Assembly (NCBI GenBank): GCA_023248095.1
Contig: JAHFFF010000014.1
Coordinates: forward strand, 1 to 17,883
Length of the DNA: 17,883 bases
Source: Candidatus Omnitrophota bacterium
GTDB lineage: Bacteria; Omnitrophota; Gorgyraeia; 1-14-0-20-64-10
Direction: 5' to 3'
The notes under the pieces were generated by a model that had not been told where the DNA came from, searched no databases, and worked only from the letters and a program-made list of their open reading frames with translations. Shown here one piece after another: positions 6,957 to 13,336 of the stretch (within the stretch, counting starts at the first letter, position 1; every line of letters starts with the position of its first letter). The position numbers and the translations under genes were made by a program.

Positions 6957-7696
6957 GACCTGCCAGGAAGGTGGTGGTAAAGGGTGTGATCCTTGCGGGC
7001 GGATTGGGGACTCGGATGAGGCCCTTAACGAATGTCACCAACAAGCACCTCCTGCCCGTTTACGACCGACCGATGATCTTCTTCCCTCTTCAGGCCTTGG
7101 TGAATGCAGGGATCCGGGACATCCTGATCGTCACCGGAGGCAATAACGCCGGAGATTTCCTGCGCTTGATCGGAAACGGCGCGGCCTTTGGCCTCAAGCA
7201 CGTGAATTACACGTACCAGCGGGGAGAGGGGGGGATTGCCGAGGCCTTAGCGCTAGCGGAGCATTTCATCGCCGGGGATCGGGTTGTAGTCGTCTTGGGC
7301 GACAACATTGTTCAGGAGGACCTGACCTCCTATGTGGAGGCGTACAAGCGGCAACCGGCCGGTGCCAAGATCCTCATTAAGAAGGTACCTGATCCGGAAC
7401 GATTCGGTGTAGTGGTGTTTCGGAACGGACAGGTCCTTGCGGTAGAGGAAAAGCCGAAGAGACCGAAATCGGATTACATTGTCACCGGTATCTACATGTA
7501 CGACGCGCAGGTCTTCGATATCATTCGGACCCTGAAGCCGTCTGGTCGGGGGGAGTTGGAGGTCACCGATGTCAACAACGCCTACATCCGCCGAAATCAA
7601 ATGTCCTACAACATCCTGCGTGGATTCTGGTCTGACTGCGGGACATTCGACTCTCTCTTGCGGGCCAGCCAGCTGGTGGCCCGGCGAAAGCGATGA
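6953..7696 (+). CDS. rfbA: short RmlA-type sugar-1-phosphate nucleotidyltransferase
   Basis: This 247-aa nucleotidyltransferase probably makes dTDP-glucose from glucose-1-phosphate and dTTP. The N-terminal signature GVILAGGLGTRMRPLT is at 11-26, followed by NKHLLPVYDRPMI. The metal-binding Asp is D117 in LGDNI, with EEKPKRPKS near 165-173 and the sugar-binding GRGELEVTDVNNAYI at 198-212. It is about 40 residues shorter than the classical enzymes of roughly 290 aa, lacking the C-terminal helical extension, and so belongs to the short RmlA-like group. ATGA overlap with the upstream gene favours ATG 6953, although this puts nine residues before the usual KGVILAGG start. Base specificity (dTTP or UTP) is inferred from the adjacent RmlB and RmlD. 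Confidence 0.88.
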   Translation: MRPARKVVVKGVILAGGLGTRMRPLTNVTNKHLLPVYDRPMIFFPLQALVNAGIRDILIVTGGNNAGDFLRLIGNGAAFGLKHVNYTYQRGEGGIAEALALAEHFIAGDRVVVVLGDNIVQEDLTSYVEAYKRQPAGAKILIKKVPDPERFGVVVFRNGQVLAVEEKPKRPKSDYIVTGIYMYDAQVFDIIRTLKPSGRGELEVTDVNNAYIRRNQMSYNILRGFWSDCGTFDSLLRASQLVARRKR

Positions 7697-7713
7697 GACA
7701 GAAGGTCGTCTCC

Positions 7714-7719
7714 GGAGGA
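7714..7719 (+). promoter_or_regulatory. ribosome binding site fixing the rfbB start
   Basis: GGAGGA sits 8 nt before ATG 7728. The frame remains open upstream to 7569 inside rfbA, but this consensus Shine-Dalgarno and the match of MKVMVTGGAGFIG to the family N-terminus select 7728. Confidence 0.75.
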
Positions 7720-7727
7720 ATATCCTC

Positions 7728-8708
7728 ATGAAGGTCATGGTCACAGGAGGCGCAGGTTTCATCGGCTCCAACTTCGTCCGTTGGTTGCTGCGACGAGATG
7801 CAGAGACGGAGGTGGTCAACCTCGACAAGCTCACGTACGCCGGAAATTCAGAGAATCTTCGTGACCTGGAGCGGGGTTCGCGTTATCGGTTCTACCAGGG
7901 GGATGTGGTCGATCTGGGCACCGCTCTGAAATGCATGCAAGGTTGTGAAGCGGTCGTTCACTTTGCCGCAGAGACACATGTGGACCGCTCCATTGCGAAT
8001 GCGTCGGAGTTCCTGAGGACCAATGTGCAGGGGACACACGCGCTCCTGGAAGCGGCTCGGCACACGGGGATCCGCCGGTACGTTCAGATCTCTACCGATG
8101 AGGTCTACGGCTCACTGACAAGCGGGGCCGCGCATGAAGGAAGCCCGATTCAACCGAACAGCCCCTATGCGGCGAGCAAGGCAGGGGCAGACCACCTGGT
8201 CCATGCCTACGGGGTCACCTTTGGGCTTCCGGTCCTGATCATCCGTGCCTCGAATAACTTTGGTCCCTATCAATTCCCGGAGAAGTTCTTGCCCCTGTTG
8301 ATCACGAATGCTTTGCAGAATCAGCCATTGCCGATTTATGGCGATGGCCTGTACGTTCGTGAATGGCTTTTTGTAGAGGATTTCTGTGAGGCCATCGGGC
8401 TCCTTCTCCAGAAGGGAGAGGTGGGACAGATTTACAACGTAGGCTCTGGCGATCATCGCGTGAACCTGGAAGTGGCCAAGGCAGTCCTGAAGAAGTTGGG
8501 AAAGCCGGAGTCCCTTCTCCGGCACGTGCAGGACCGCCTCGGTCATGACCGGCGGTACGCCATCGTCTCCGAGAAGGTGCGGACCCTGGGGTGGAAGGCC
8601 CGGCGCCCGTTTGAGGAAACCTTGGACGGCACCATTGAGTGGTACCGTTCGCATCCCGGATGGTGGCGCCCCCTTAAGGAAAGGGCGAAGATTTCCGTTC
8701 GGGCATGA
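7728..8708 (+). CDS. rfbB: dTDP-glucose 4,6-dehydratase
   Basis: This 326-aa extended-SDR enzyme converts dTDP-glucose to dTDP-4-keto-6-deoxyglucose with bound NAD. The nucleotide-binding GGAGFIG is at 7-13, VNLDKLTYAGN at 30-40, and HFAAETHVDRSI at 78-89. The catalytic T123-D124-E125 is in ISTDEVYG, and the YxxxK pair is Y147/K151 in SPYAASK. Substrate-binding segments RASNNFGPYQFPEK and YGDGLYVREWLFVED follow, and the C-terminal RLGHDRRYAI is typical. Length is slightly below the usual 330-360 aa but all landmarks are present. It lies 31 nt after rfbA. It is the second step of the dTDP-rhamnose pathway. Confidence 0.96.
   Translation: MKVMVTGGAGFIGSNFVRWLLRRDAETEVVNLDKLTYAGNSENLRDLERGSRYRFYQGDVVDLGTALKCMQGCEAVVHFAAETHVDRSIANASEFLRTNVQGTHALLEAARHTGIRRYVQISTDEVYGSLTSGAAHEGSPIQPNSPYAASKAGADHLVHAYGVTFGLPVLIIRASNNFGPYQFPEKFLPLLITNALQNQPLPIYGDGLYVREWLFVEDFCEAIGLLLQKGEVGQIYNVGSGDHRVNLEVAKAVLKKLGKPESLLRHVQDRLGHDRRYAIVSEKVRTLGWKARRPFEETLDGTIEWYRSHPGWWRPLKERAKISVRA
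8504..8523. repeat. 7-bp GC-rich inverted repeat in rfbB
   Basis: GCCGGAG (8504-8510) and CTCCGGC (8517-8523) are perfectly complementary around a 6-nt TCCCTT loop, within rfbB coding sequence. No U-run follows. It is most likely incidental; recorded because the stem would be stable in RNA. Confidence 0.4.
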
Positions 8709-8730
8709 CCGGGTACTTTGACGCAGGGTC

Positions 8731-9654
8731 ATGAGAGTATTGATCACGGGTGTGCGGGGTTTGCTGGGAACGGAGCTGTTTCGGCAGCTCCAAGGCCGAG
8801 TCGAAACGATCGGCTGGGGGCGAAGCCGCAGGCCGGAAGGGTGGAATCCCTCTGTGGTCTACGAATCGGTCGATATCACCGAAGGGGAACCGGCCCGTTC
8901 GGCGTTGGAGCGTTGGCGTCCTCAGGTGGTGGTGCACACCGCGGCGATGACCGATGTGGATGCCTGTGAAACCGATCCTTCGTTGGCCTGGAAGGTCAAC
9001 GCCGATGGGACGCGGAGACTCGCAGAAATCTGCAATTCAGTCGATGCCTTCTTGATCTCAGTCAGCACGGATTACGTTTTTGGAGAATCCATAGGCCGTC
9101 CATACAGGGAAGAGGATTCCCCCGATCCTGTGAATAAGTATGGGCAATCCAAGTTGGAGGCGGAACGTTGTGCCTTGGAAGCGGCGCGAAGGGTGCTGGT
9201 CTTAAGGGTGAGTGGGTTGTTTGGCCCGGCCCGGTCCAATTTTGTTTTGGGGGCCATGCGGCGGCTGCGGGAGGGGCAGACGGTACCGGTGGTCACCGAT
9301 CAGGTGAACTCACCCTCTTACACCGTCGATTTGGCGGAGGGAATCTGTCGCTTGATGGATCGTTTCGCCGCAGACCCACTGAGCGCGGAGCCGGGAGGTG
9401 TCCTTCACGGTATCCTGCATTTGGCGAATTCCGGAGAGGCGAACCGCTTGGAGGTTGCTGAGGTCATCGCGGAGGCGGTTGGAGCACCCAAGGGGCTTCT
9501 TCAGCGAACAACCTGGAAACAGTTGGGCCGGCCCGCACAGCGTCCGGAGTACACAGCGTTGGATTGCAGCCGATTCGAGCGGCTTACGGGCTCGAGATTG
9601 AGAACATGGCAAGAGGCTGTCCGAGGTTTCATTCAAAGGGAGTCGACTCCATGA
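8731..9654 (+). CDS. rfbD: dTDP-4-dehydrorhamnose reductase
   Basis: This 307-aa SDR enzyme reduces dTDP-4-keto-L-rhamnose to dTDP-L-rhamnose with NAD(P)H. The Rossmann motif GVRGLLG is at 7-13, HTAAMTDVDACE at 69-80, and NADGTRRLAE at 90-99. The S112-T113-D114 catalytic segment is in VSTDYVFG and YxxxK is Y137/K141 in KYGQSK. DQVNSPSYTVDLA matches the family's DQxGxPTxxxDLA substrate loop with Ser-Pro-Ser for the usual Gly-x-Pro spacing. ATG 8731 is 22 nt after the rfbB stop; only a weak AGGG is nearby. Its stop overlaps the next ATG (ATGA). With rfbA, rfbB and the RmlC-like gene it completes a dTDP-rhamnose set. Confidence 0.93.
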   Translation: MRVLITGVRGLLGTELFRQLQGRVETIGWGRSRRPEGWNPSVVYESVDITEGEPARSALERWRPQVVVHTAAMTDVDACETDPSLAWKVNADGTRRLAEICNSVDAFLISVSTDYVFGESIGRPYREEDSPDPVNKYGQSKLEAERCALEAARRVLVLRVSGLFGPARSNFVLGAMRRLREGQTVPVVTDQVNSPSYTVDLAEGICRLMDRFAADPLSAEPGGVLHGILHLANSGEANRLEVAEVIAEAVGAPKGLLQRTTWKQLGRPAQRPEYTALDCSRFERLTGSRLRTWQEAVRGFIQRESTP

Positions 9655-10967
9655 AAGCAAAGAGTGACGGTTTGGCGGTGAAGATTCGGAATCGCTCGGC
9701 GCGGATCGGAGTGATAGGCCTGGGCTATGTTGGGCTGCCGTTGGCGGTGGAGTTTGCCAAGCGCGGGTTCCGGGTGGTCGGGATCGATCTGGACGGGCGT
9801 AAGGTGGAGATGCTCAATCGCGGGGAATCCTACATCCCTGATATCCCAACGGACGAAGTTCGTCCTTTAGTGCGCAAAGGGCTCCTCCGGGCAACCACGC
9901 ATTATGAGGCACTTCGTCAGTTGGACGGCGTTATGATCTGCGTACCGACCCCTTTACGGAAGACACGGGATCCCGATATCTCCTACATCGTCAAGGCAGC
10001 GGAGGCCTTGGCGAAGCACCTGCACCGAGATCAAGTCATTACCCTTGAATCTACGACCTATCCCGGGACGACGCGGGAGGTGATCCTCCCCATGCTGCAG
10101 GCAACCGGCCTGAAGGTAGGTAAGGATTTCTTCCTCGGATTCTCTCCGGAAAGGATCGACCCCGGAAATCAGCAGTACAGTACCTCCACCATCCCGAAGG
10201 TCGTCAGCGGGATTACGCCTGCCTGCCGACGGGCGGTTGCATTGCTGTACGGGCAGGTCATTGAGAGGGTGGTTCCGGTCTCCTCGACAGACGTGGCAGA
10301 GATGGTGAAGTTACTGGAGAACACCTTTCGGTCGGTGAACATCGGTCTTGTCAACGAGCTGGCGCTGATGTGTCACCGCTTGGGGGTGGACGTTTGGGAG
10401 GTGATCGAGGCAGCCAAGAGCAAGCCCTTTGGGTTCATGGCGTTCTACCCGGGGCCGGGCCTGGGCGGACACTGCATCCCCATCGACCCCCTTTACCTGT
10501 CCTGGAAGGCCAAGATCCTTGGTTTTGAATCTCGGTTTATCGAGATGTCTTCTCAGCTGAACGGCCATATGCCGGAACATGTGGTTGAGCGTGTGGCGGA
10601 ACTTCTGAATCAGCGAGGTAAGGCTCTCAAGGGATCCCGCATCCTTGTTCTCGGAGTAGCCTACAAGAGGGATGTGAGCGACACGCGCGAATCTCCTGCA
10701 GTAGAGATCATTCACCACCTCAGGCGCAGGGGGGCCGGCGTCCAATACCATGACCCTTACGTCCCGGTATTCAAAACGGATGGCCTGTCCCTTCGCTCGG
10801 TTCCCCTTCGACCCAGAGTCGTTCGATCGGCGGATTGTGTGGTCATTGTGACGGATCATCAAGCCACAGACAACGGCCTGGTGGTTAAGCATGCGCGGCT
10901 CATCTTCGATACGCGCAATGCGTTGCGCAGGGTGGGGTCGAGAAGAGGCAAGGTTGTTCGGCTGTGA
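9651..10967 (+). CDS. UDP-N-acetylglucosamine 6-dehydrogenase-type nucleotide-sugar dehydrogenase (WbpA-like)
   Basis: This 438-aa protein starts at ATG 9651 (AAGGGAG at 9636-9642, ATGA overlap with rfbD); the frame is open further upstream, but only inside rfbD. It is an NAD-dependent four-electron dehydrogenase: GLGYVGLP at 23-30, CVPTPL at 97-102, ESTTYPGTT at 133-141, FSPERIDPGN at 164-173, K220 and N224 in MVKLLENTF, and catalytic C275 in GLGGHCIPIDP. The C-terminal Rossmann half begins SRILVLGVAYKRDVSDTRESP. SPERxDPGN and GGHCIPIDP are typical of the WbpA/UDP-GlcNAc branch rather than UDP-glucose dehydrogenases, so the likely product is UDP-GlcNAc uronate (or the galacto epimer). The following DegT aminotransferase fits a WbpA-WbpE pair. 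Confidence 0.9.
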   Translation: MKAKSDGLAVKIRNRSARIGVIGLGYVGLPLAVEFAKRGFRVVGIDLDGRKVEMLNRGESYIPDIPTDEVRPLVRKGLLRATTHYEALRQLDGVMICVPTPLRKTRDPDISYIVKAAEALAKHLHRDQVITLESTTYPGTTREVILPMLQATGLKVGKDFFLGFSPERIDPGNQQYSTSTIPKVVSGITPACRRAVALLYGQVIERVVPVSSTDVAEMVKLLENTFRSVNIGLVNELALMCHRLGVDVWEVIEAAKSKPFGFMAFYPGPGLGGHCIPIDPLYLSWKAKILGFESRFIEMSSQLNGHMPEHVVERVAELLNQRGKALKGSRILVLGVAYKRDVSDTRESPAVEIIHHLRRRGAGVQYHDPYVPVFKTDGLSLRSVPLRPRVVRSADCVVIVTDHQATDNGLVVKHARLIFDTRNALRRVGSRRGKVVRL

Positions 10968-12079
10968 TCCCTCTGGTTGACCTGACCCGTCAGACAAACA
11001 GCCTCAAGGGCGAGTTGCAACGGGTGTTGCGAGGTGTGCTCCAGAGCGGGGTATTCATACTCGGCCCGGAGGTCCGCCATTTCGAGGGGGAGTTCGCGCG
11101 GTTTTGCGGTCGGCGCTTCGCGGTAAGCGTTGCCTCAGGCACCGATGCGCTGGAGTTGTCGTTGCGGGCATTGGGGGTAGGCCCCGGCGATTGGGTAGCG
11201 ACAGTCTCCTTCACCTTCCTGGGTACGGTGGATGCCATCCATCATGCCGGCGCTCGGCCGCTTTTCGTGGATATCGATCCGTCTACCTACACCATGGATC
11301 CATCCGATCTGCAGGGCAAGGTGAAATCTCTGTCGCCAGCCATACGGCGGAGGCTGAAGGCGATCTTACCGGTGCACCTGTACGGTCAACCCTGTGACAT
11401 GGATGGAATCGGGGCGTATGCGCGCAAGATCGGCGTGCCTGTCCTTGAGGATGCGGCGCAGGCGGCTGGGGCAAGGTGGAAGGGCAGGCCGGTCGGTGGT
11501 CTCTCTGAAATAGCGGCCTTTAGTTTCTTTCCGACGAAGAATCTCGGTGCCTTCGGCGATGGGGGGATGGTGGTGACGGATTCTGTCCGGTACGCCAGGC
11601 AGGTGCAGGTGCTTCGGGTACACGGGCGCGCTGCCAACGGAAGGCAGGTCAGGTTGGGGAGGAACAGCCGATTTGACGAGTTGCAGGCCGCGTTCCTCAG
11701 GGTAAAGATCCGGCAACTCCGAAAGTGGGTTGACCGCAGGAGAAGGTTGGCTGCCGGGTACAACCGGCTCCTTTCCGGCATTCCTGGGGTCATCTGCCCG
11801 GCGGTCCAGAAAGGGGCGAGGCACGCCTACCATCTTTATACAATCCGCGTTCCGGAACGGCAGAGGCTGCAGAAAATCCTGCGTCGGGAGGGAATCGGCT
11901 TTGGTCTCTATTACCCGATTCCGGTTCACCTACAGCCGTTGTCCCTGCGCTGTTTCGGTCGGGTACGTCTTCCGGAAACGGAGCGTGCCGCGAGGCAGGT
12001 GATCTCCTTGCCGATCTTCCCCGAACTCCGGATGGAAGAATTACAACGGGTATGTGAAGCGGTCCGTCTGGCGTTCTAG
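10964..12079 (+). CDS. DegT/DnrJ/EryC1/StrS PLP-dependent sugar aminotransferase (WbpE-like)
   Basis: This 371-aa aminotransferase starts at GTG 10964, overlapping the upstream stop as GTGA. PLP landmarks: SGTDALELSL (58-67) for the phosphate, VSFTFLGTVDAI (81-92), LEDAAQAAGA with D163 and Q166, and the Schiff-base lysine K192 in FSFFPTKNLGAFGDGG. The C-terminal domain has NSRFDELQAAFLRVK and the substrate segment RHAYHLYTIRVP. The family transfers an amino group, usually from glutamate, to a keto sugar nucleotide. Next to a WbpA-type dehydrogenase it resembles WbpE, which aminates UDP-3-keto-GlcNAcA, but the oxidase (WbpB) and acetyltransferase (WbpD) are absent here, so the substrate is uncertain. 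It is the last gene of the operon and stops 2 nt from the convergent oxidase gene, with no terminator hairpin visible. Confidence 0.9.
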   Translation: MIPLVDLTRQTNSLKGELQRVLRGVLQSGVFILGPEVRHFEGEFARFCGRRFAVSVASGTDALELSLRALGVGPGDWVATVSFTFLGTVDAIHHAGARPLFVDIDPSTYTMDPSDLQGKVKSLSPAIRRRLKAILPVHLYGQPCDMDGIGAYARKIGVPVLEDAAQAAGARWKGRPVGGLSEIAAFSFFPTKNLGAFGDGGMVVTDSVRYARQVQVLRVHGRAANGRQVRLGRNSRFDELQAAFLRVKIRQLRKWVDRRRRLAAGYNRLLSGIPGVICPAVQKGARHAYHLYTIRVPERQRLQKILRREGIGFGLYYPIPVHLQPLSLRCFGRVRLPETERAARQVISLPIFPELRMEELQRVCEAVRLAF

Positions 12080-12081
12080 CC

Positions 12082-13290
12082 CTAGAGCTTGAACTGTCGG
12101 ACCGCAACCTCAGCGACATGCTCACCGATGGCGAGAGAAGCGGTCGCTGCAGGAGAGGGGGCATTGCAGAGGTGAAGCGTCCTGTCTTCCTGAACAAGAT
12201 GGAAATCATCCAGGAGCGTTCCTTCTCGATCGAGCGCCTGGGCGCGAACCCCTGAACCAGAGGGCAGCAGCTCTTTTTCCTGGATGTCTGGTACCAGGCG
12301 CTGGATCGCACGCACGAACAACCGCTTGCTCAGGGAGCGAGCCATTTCTTCCAACCCGGTTTTCCAATAGCGCGAGGCCATCCTCCAGAACCCGGGGAAT
12401 TTCAGCATCTCGTAGAGGTCCGGCAGGCTCAAATCGGTTTTTTGGTATCCCTCCCGTTTCAAGGCCAAGACCGCGTTCGGCCCAGCCTCCACTCGTCCAT
12501 CGATCCGAATCGACAGATGAACTCCCAGAAAAGGGAACCGGGGATCCGGAACAGGGTAGATCAGCCCGCGTACGAGGTTCCTCTTTTCCGGGATGAGCTC
12601 CCAATACTCCCCTCTGAATGGAACGATCTGGAGGGGGAGCCGCACACCCGAGCGTCGGGCCAGTCGATCTGCATGAAGGCCGGCGCAATTGATCATGAAA
12701 CGGCTTTCCATCTCCCCGCCTGTGGTCTCCAGGAGGAGATTCCCACGGAGGCGGGTGCGCAAGAGGCCTCTTTGGGTGAGGAGTCCTCCTCCCGCTTCCC
12801 GGATCTTACGGGCATAGGACTCCGCAACCTGGCGGAAGTCCACCACCCAGACCCCCGGCACATGGATCGCTTGCAGACCGGCGGCATGCGGTTCAAGTTC
12901 CCTGAGTTGTTCGGGACCGATGAGGGAGAGCCCCGGAACGCCGTTGGCCATTCCACGCCGGTACAATTCCTGCAGGCGGGGGAGCTCCTCCCCTGTGACT
13001 GCGACGATCACCTTCCCGCACCTGCGGAGGGGGATTTGATTCTTCTCGCAAAAATCCAGCAGGGCTCGTGCGCCGCGCACGCAGAGGGTAGCCTTCAAGG
13101 AGCCGGGCCGGTAGTAGATCCCGGAATGGATGACTCCGCTGTTGTGACCGGTCTGATGGCAGGCTAAAGAGCTCTCCTTCTCCATCAGGGCAATCCGCAA
13201 GCGGGGTTGGCACCTGTGCAAGGCCAACATGGTGGCCAGCCCGATGATGCCGCCTCCGACCACCACTACATCGTATGGGTCTGTGGACAT
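12082..13290 (-). CDS. lhgO: L-2-hydroxyglutarate oxidase/dehydrogenase (LhgO family)
   Basis: This 402-aa FAD-dependent oxidoreductase of the DAO fold oxidises L-2-hydroxyglutarate to 2-oxoglutarate. The dinucleotide motif VVVGGGIIGLA is at 9-19, followed by MEKESSLACHQTGHNSGVIHSGIYY (36-60), the family's characteristic His-Asn-Ser-Gly flavin segment, and RPGSLKA. INCAGLHADRLA and VPFRGEYWEL are mid-protein hallmarks; HLCNAPSPAATASLAIG is the C-terminal FAD loop. No membrane segment is seen. It is the only leftward gene in the window and has no evident link to glycan synthesis; it may be a metabolic repair gene inserted between the sugar units. Its start is the ATG complement at 13288-13290, with a weak AAGAAG upstream. 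A role on another hydroxy-acid cannot be excluded. Confidence 0.93.
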   Translation of the reverse strand: MSTDPYDVVVVGGGIIGLATMLALHRCQPRLRIALMEKESSLACHQTGHNSGVIHSGIYYRPGSLKATLCVRGARALLDFCEKNQIPLRRCGKVIVAVTGEELPRLQELYRRGMANGVPGLSLIGPEQLRELEPHAAGLQAIHVPGVWVVDFRQVAESYARKIREAGGGLLTQRGLLRTRLRGNLLLETTGGEMESRFMINCAGLHADRLARRSGVRLPLQIVPFRGEYWELIPEKRNLVRGLIYPVPDPRFPFLGVHLSIRIDGRVEAGPNAVLALKREGYQKTDLSLPDLYEMLKFPGFWRMASRYWKTGLEEMARSLSKRLFVRAIQRLVPDIQEKELLPSGSGVRAQALDREGTLLDDFHLVQEDRTLHLCNAPSPAATASLAIGEHVAEVAVRQFKL

Positions 13291-13316
13291 TCTTCTTGGG
13301 GTTGGGGATCTTTTCC

Positions 13317-13327
13317 TATACTATAGT
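13317..13327 (+). promoter_or_regulatory. candidate -10 region of the UDP-xylose synthase unit
   Basis: TATACT (13317-13322) and the overlapping TATAGT (13322-13327) are the only promoter-like hexamers in the 46-nt divergent gap. If TATAGT is used, initiation near 13334 would leave an almost leaderless mRNA for ATG 13337; no Shine-Dalgarno is present. No convincing -35 lies at 17-nt spacing. The bases are seen; promoter activity is inferred. Confidence 0.45.
13320..13327 (-). promoter_or_regulatory. candidate leftward -10 for lhgO within palindrome ACTATAGT
   Basis: ACTATAGT at 13320-13327 is its own reverse complement, so the minus strand also reads TATAGT (13325 down to 13320). Initiation near 13313 would give lhgO a leader of about 22 nt. 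Divergent promoters sharing one -10 palindrome would be mutually exclusive. The -35 regions are weak on both strands. Confidence 0.4.
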
Positions 13328-13336
13328 GTCTTTTAA

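Noticed and set aside
7569..7727. Longer N-terminus for the RmlB protein
   Set aside because: It lies inside rfbA; ATG 7728 has a consensus GGAGGA and matches the family N-terminus.
9564..9650. Longer N-terminus for the WbpA-like protein
   Set aside because: The extra residues come from the rfbD gene in another frame; ATG 9651 has a ribosome site and ATGA overlap.
12075..12086. TCTAG-CC-CTAGA palindrome spanning both convergent stop codons
   Set aside because: It is a 5-bp A/T-containing stem with a 2-nt loop and no U-run; it arises because both genes end in TAG two bases apart.
12442..13167. 241-codon plus-strand open frame antisense to the oxidase gene
   Set aside because: It lies wholly within the strongly recognisable lhgO on the other strand, has no domain-like sequence and is explained by the high-GC codon pattern.
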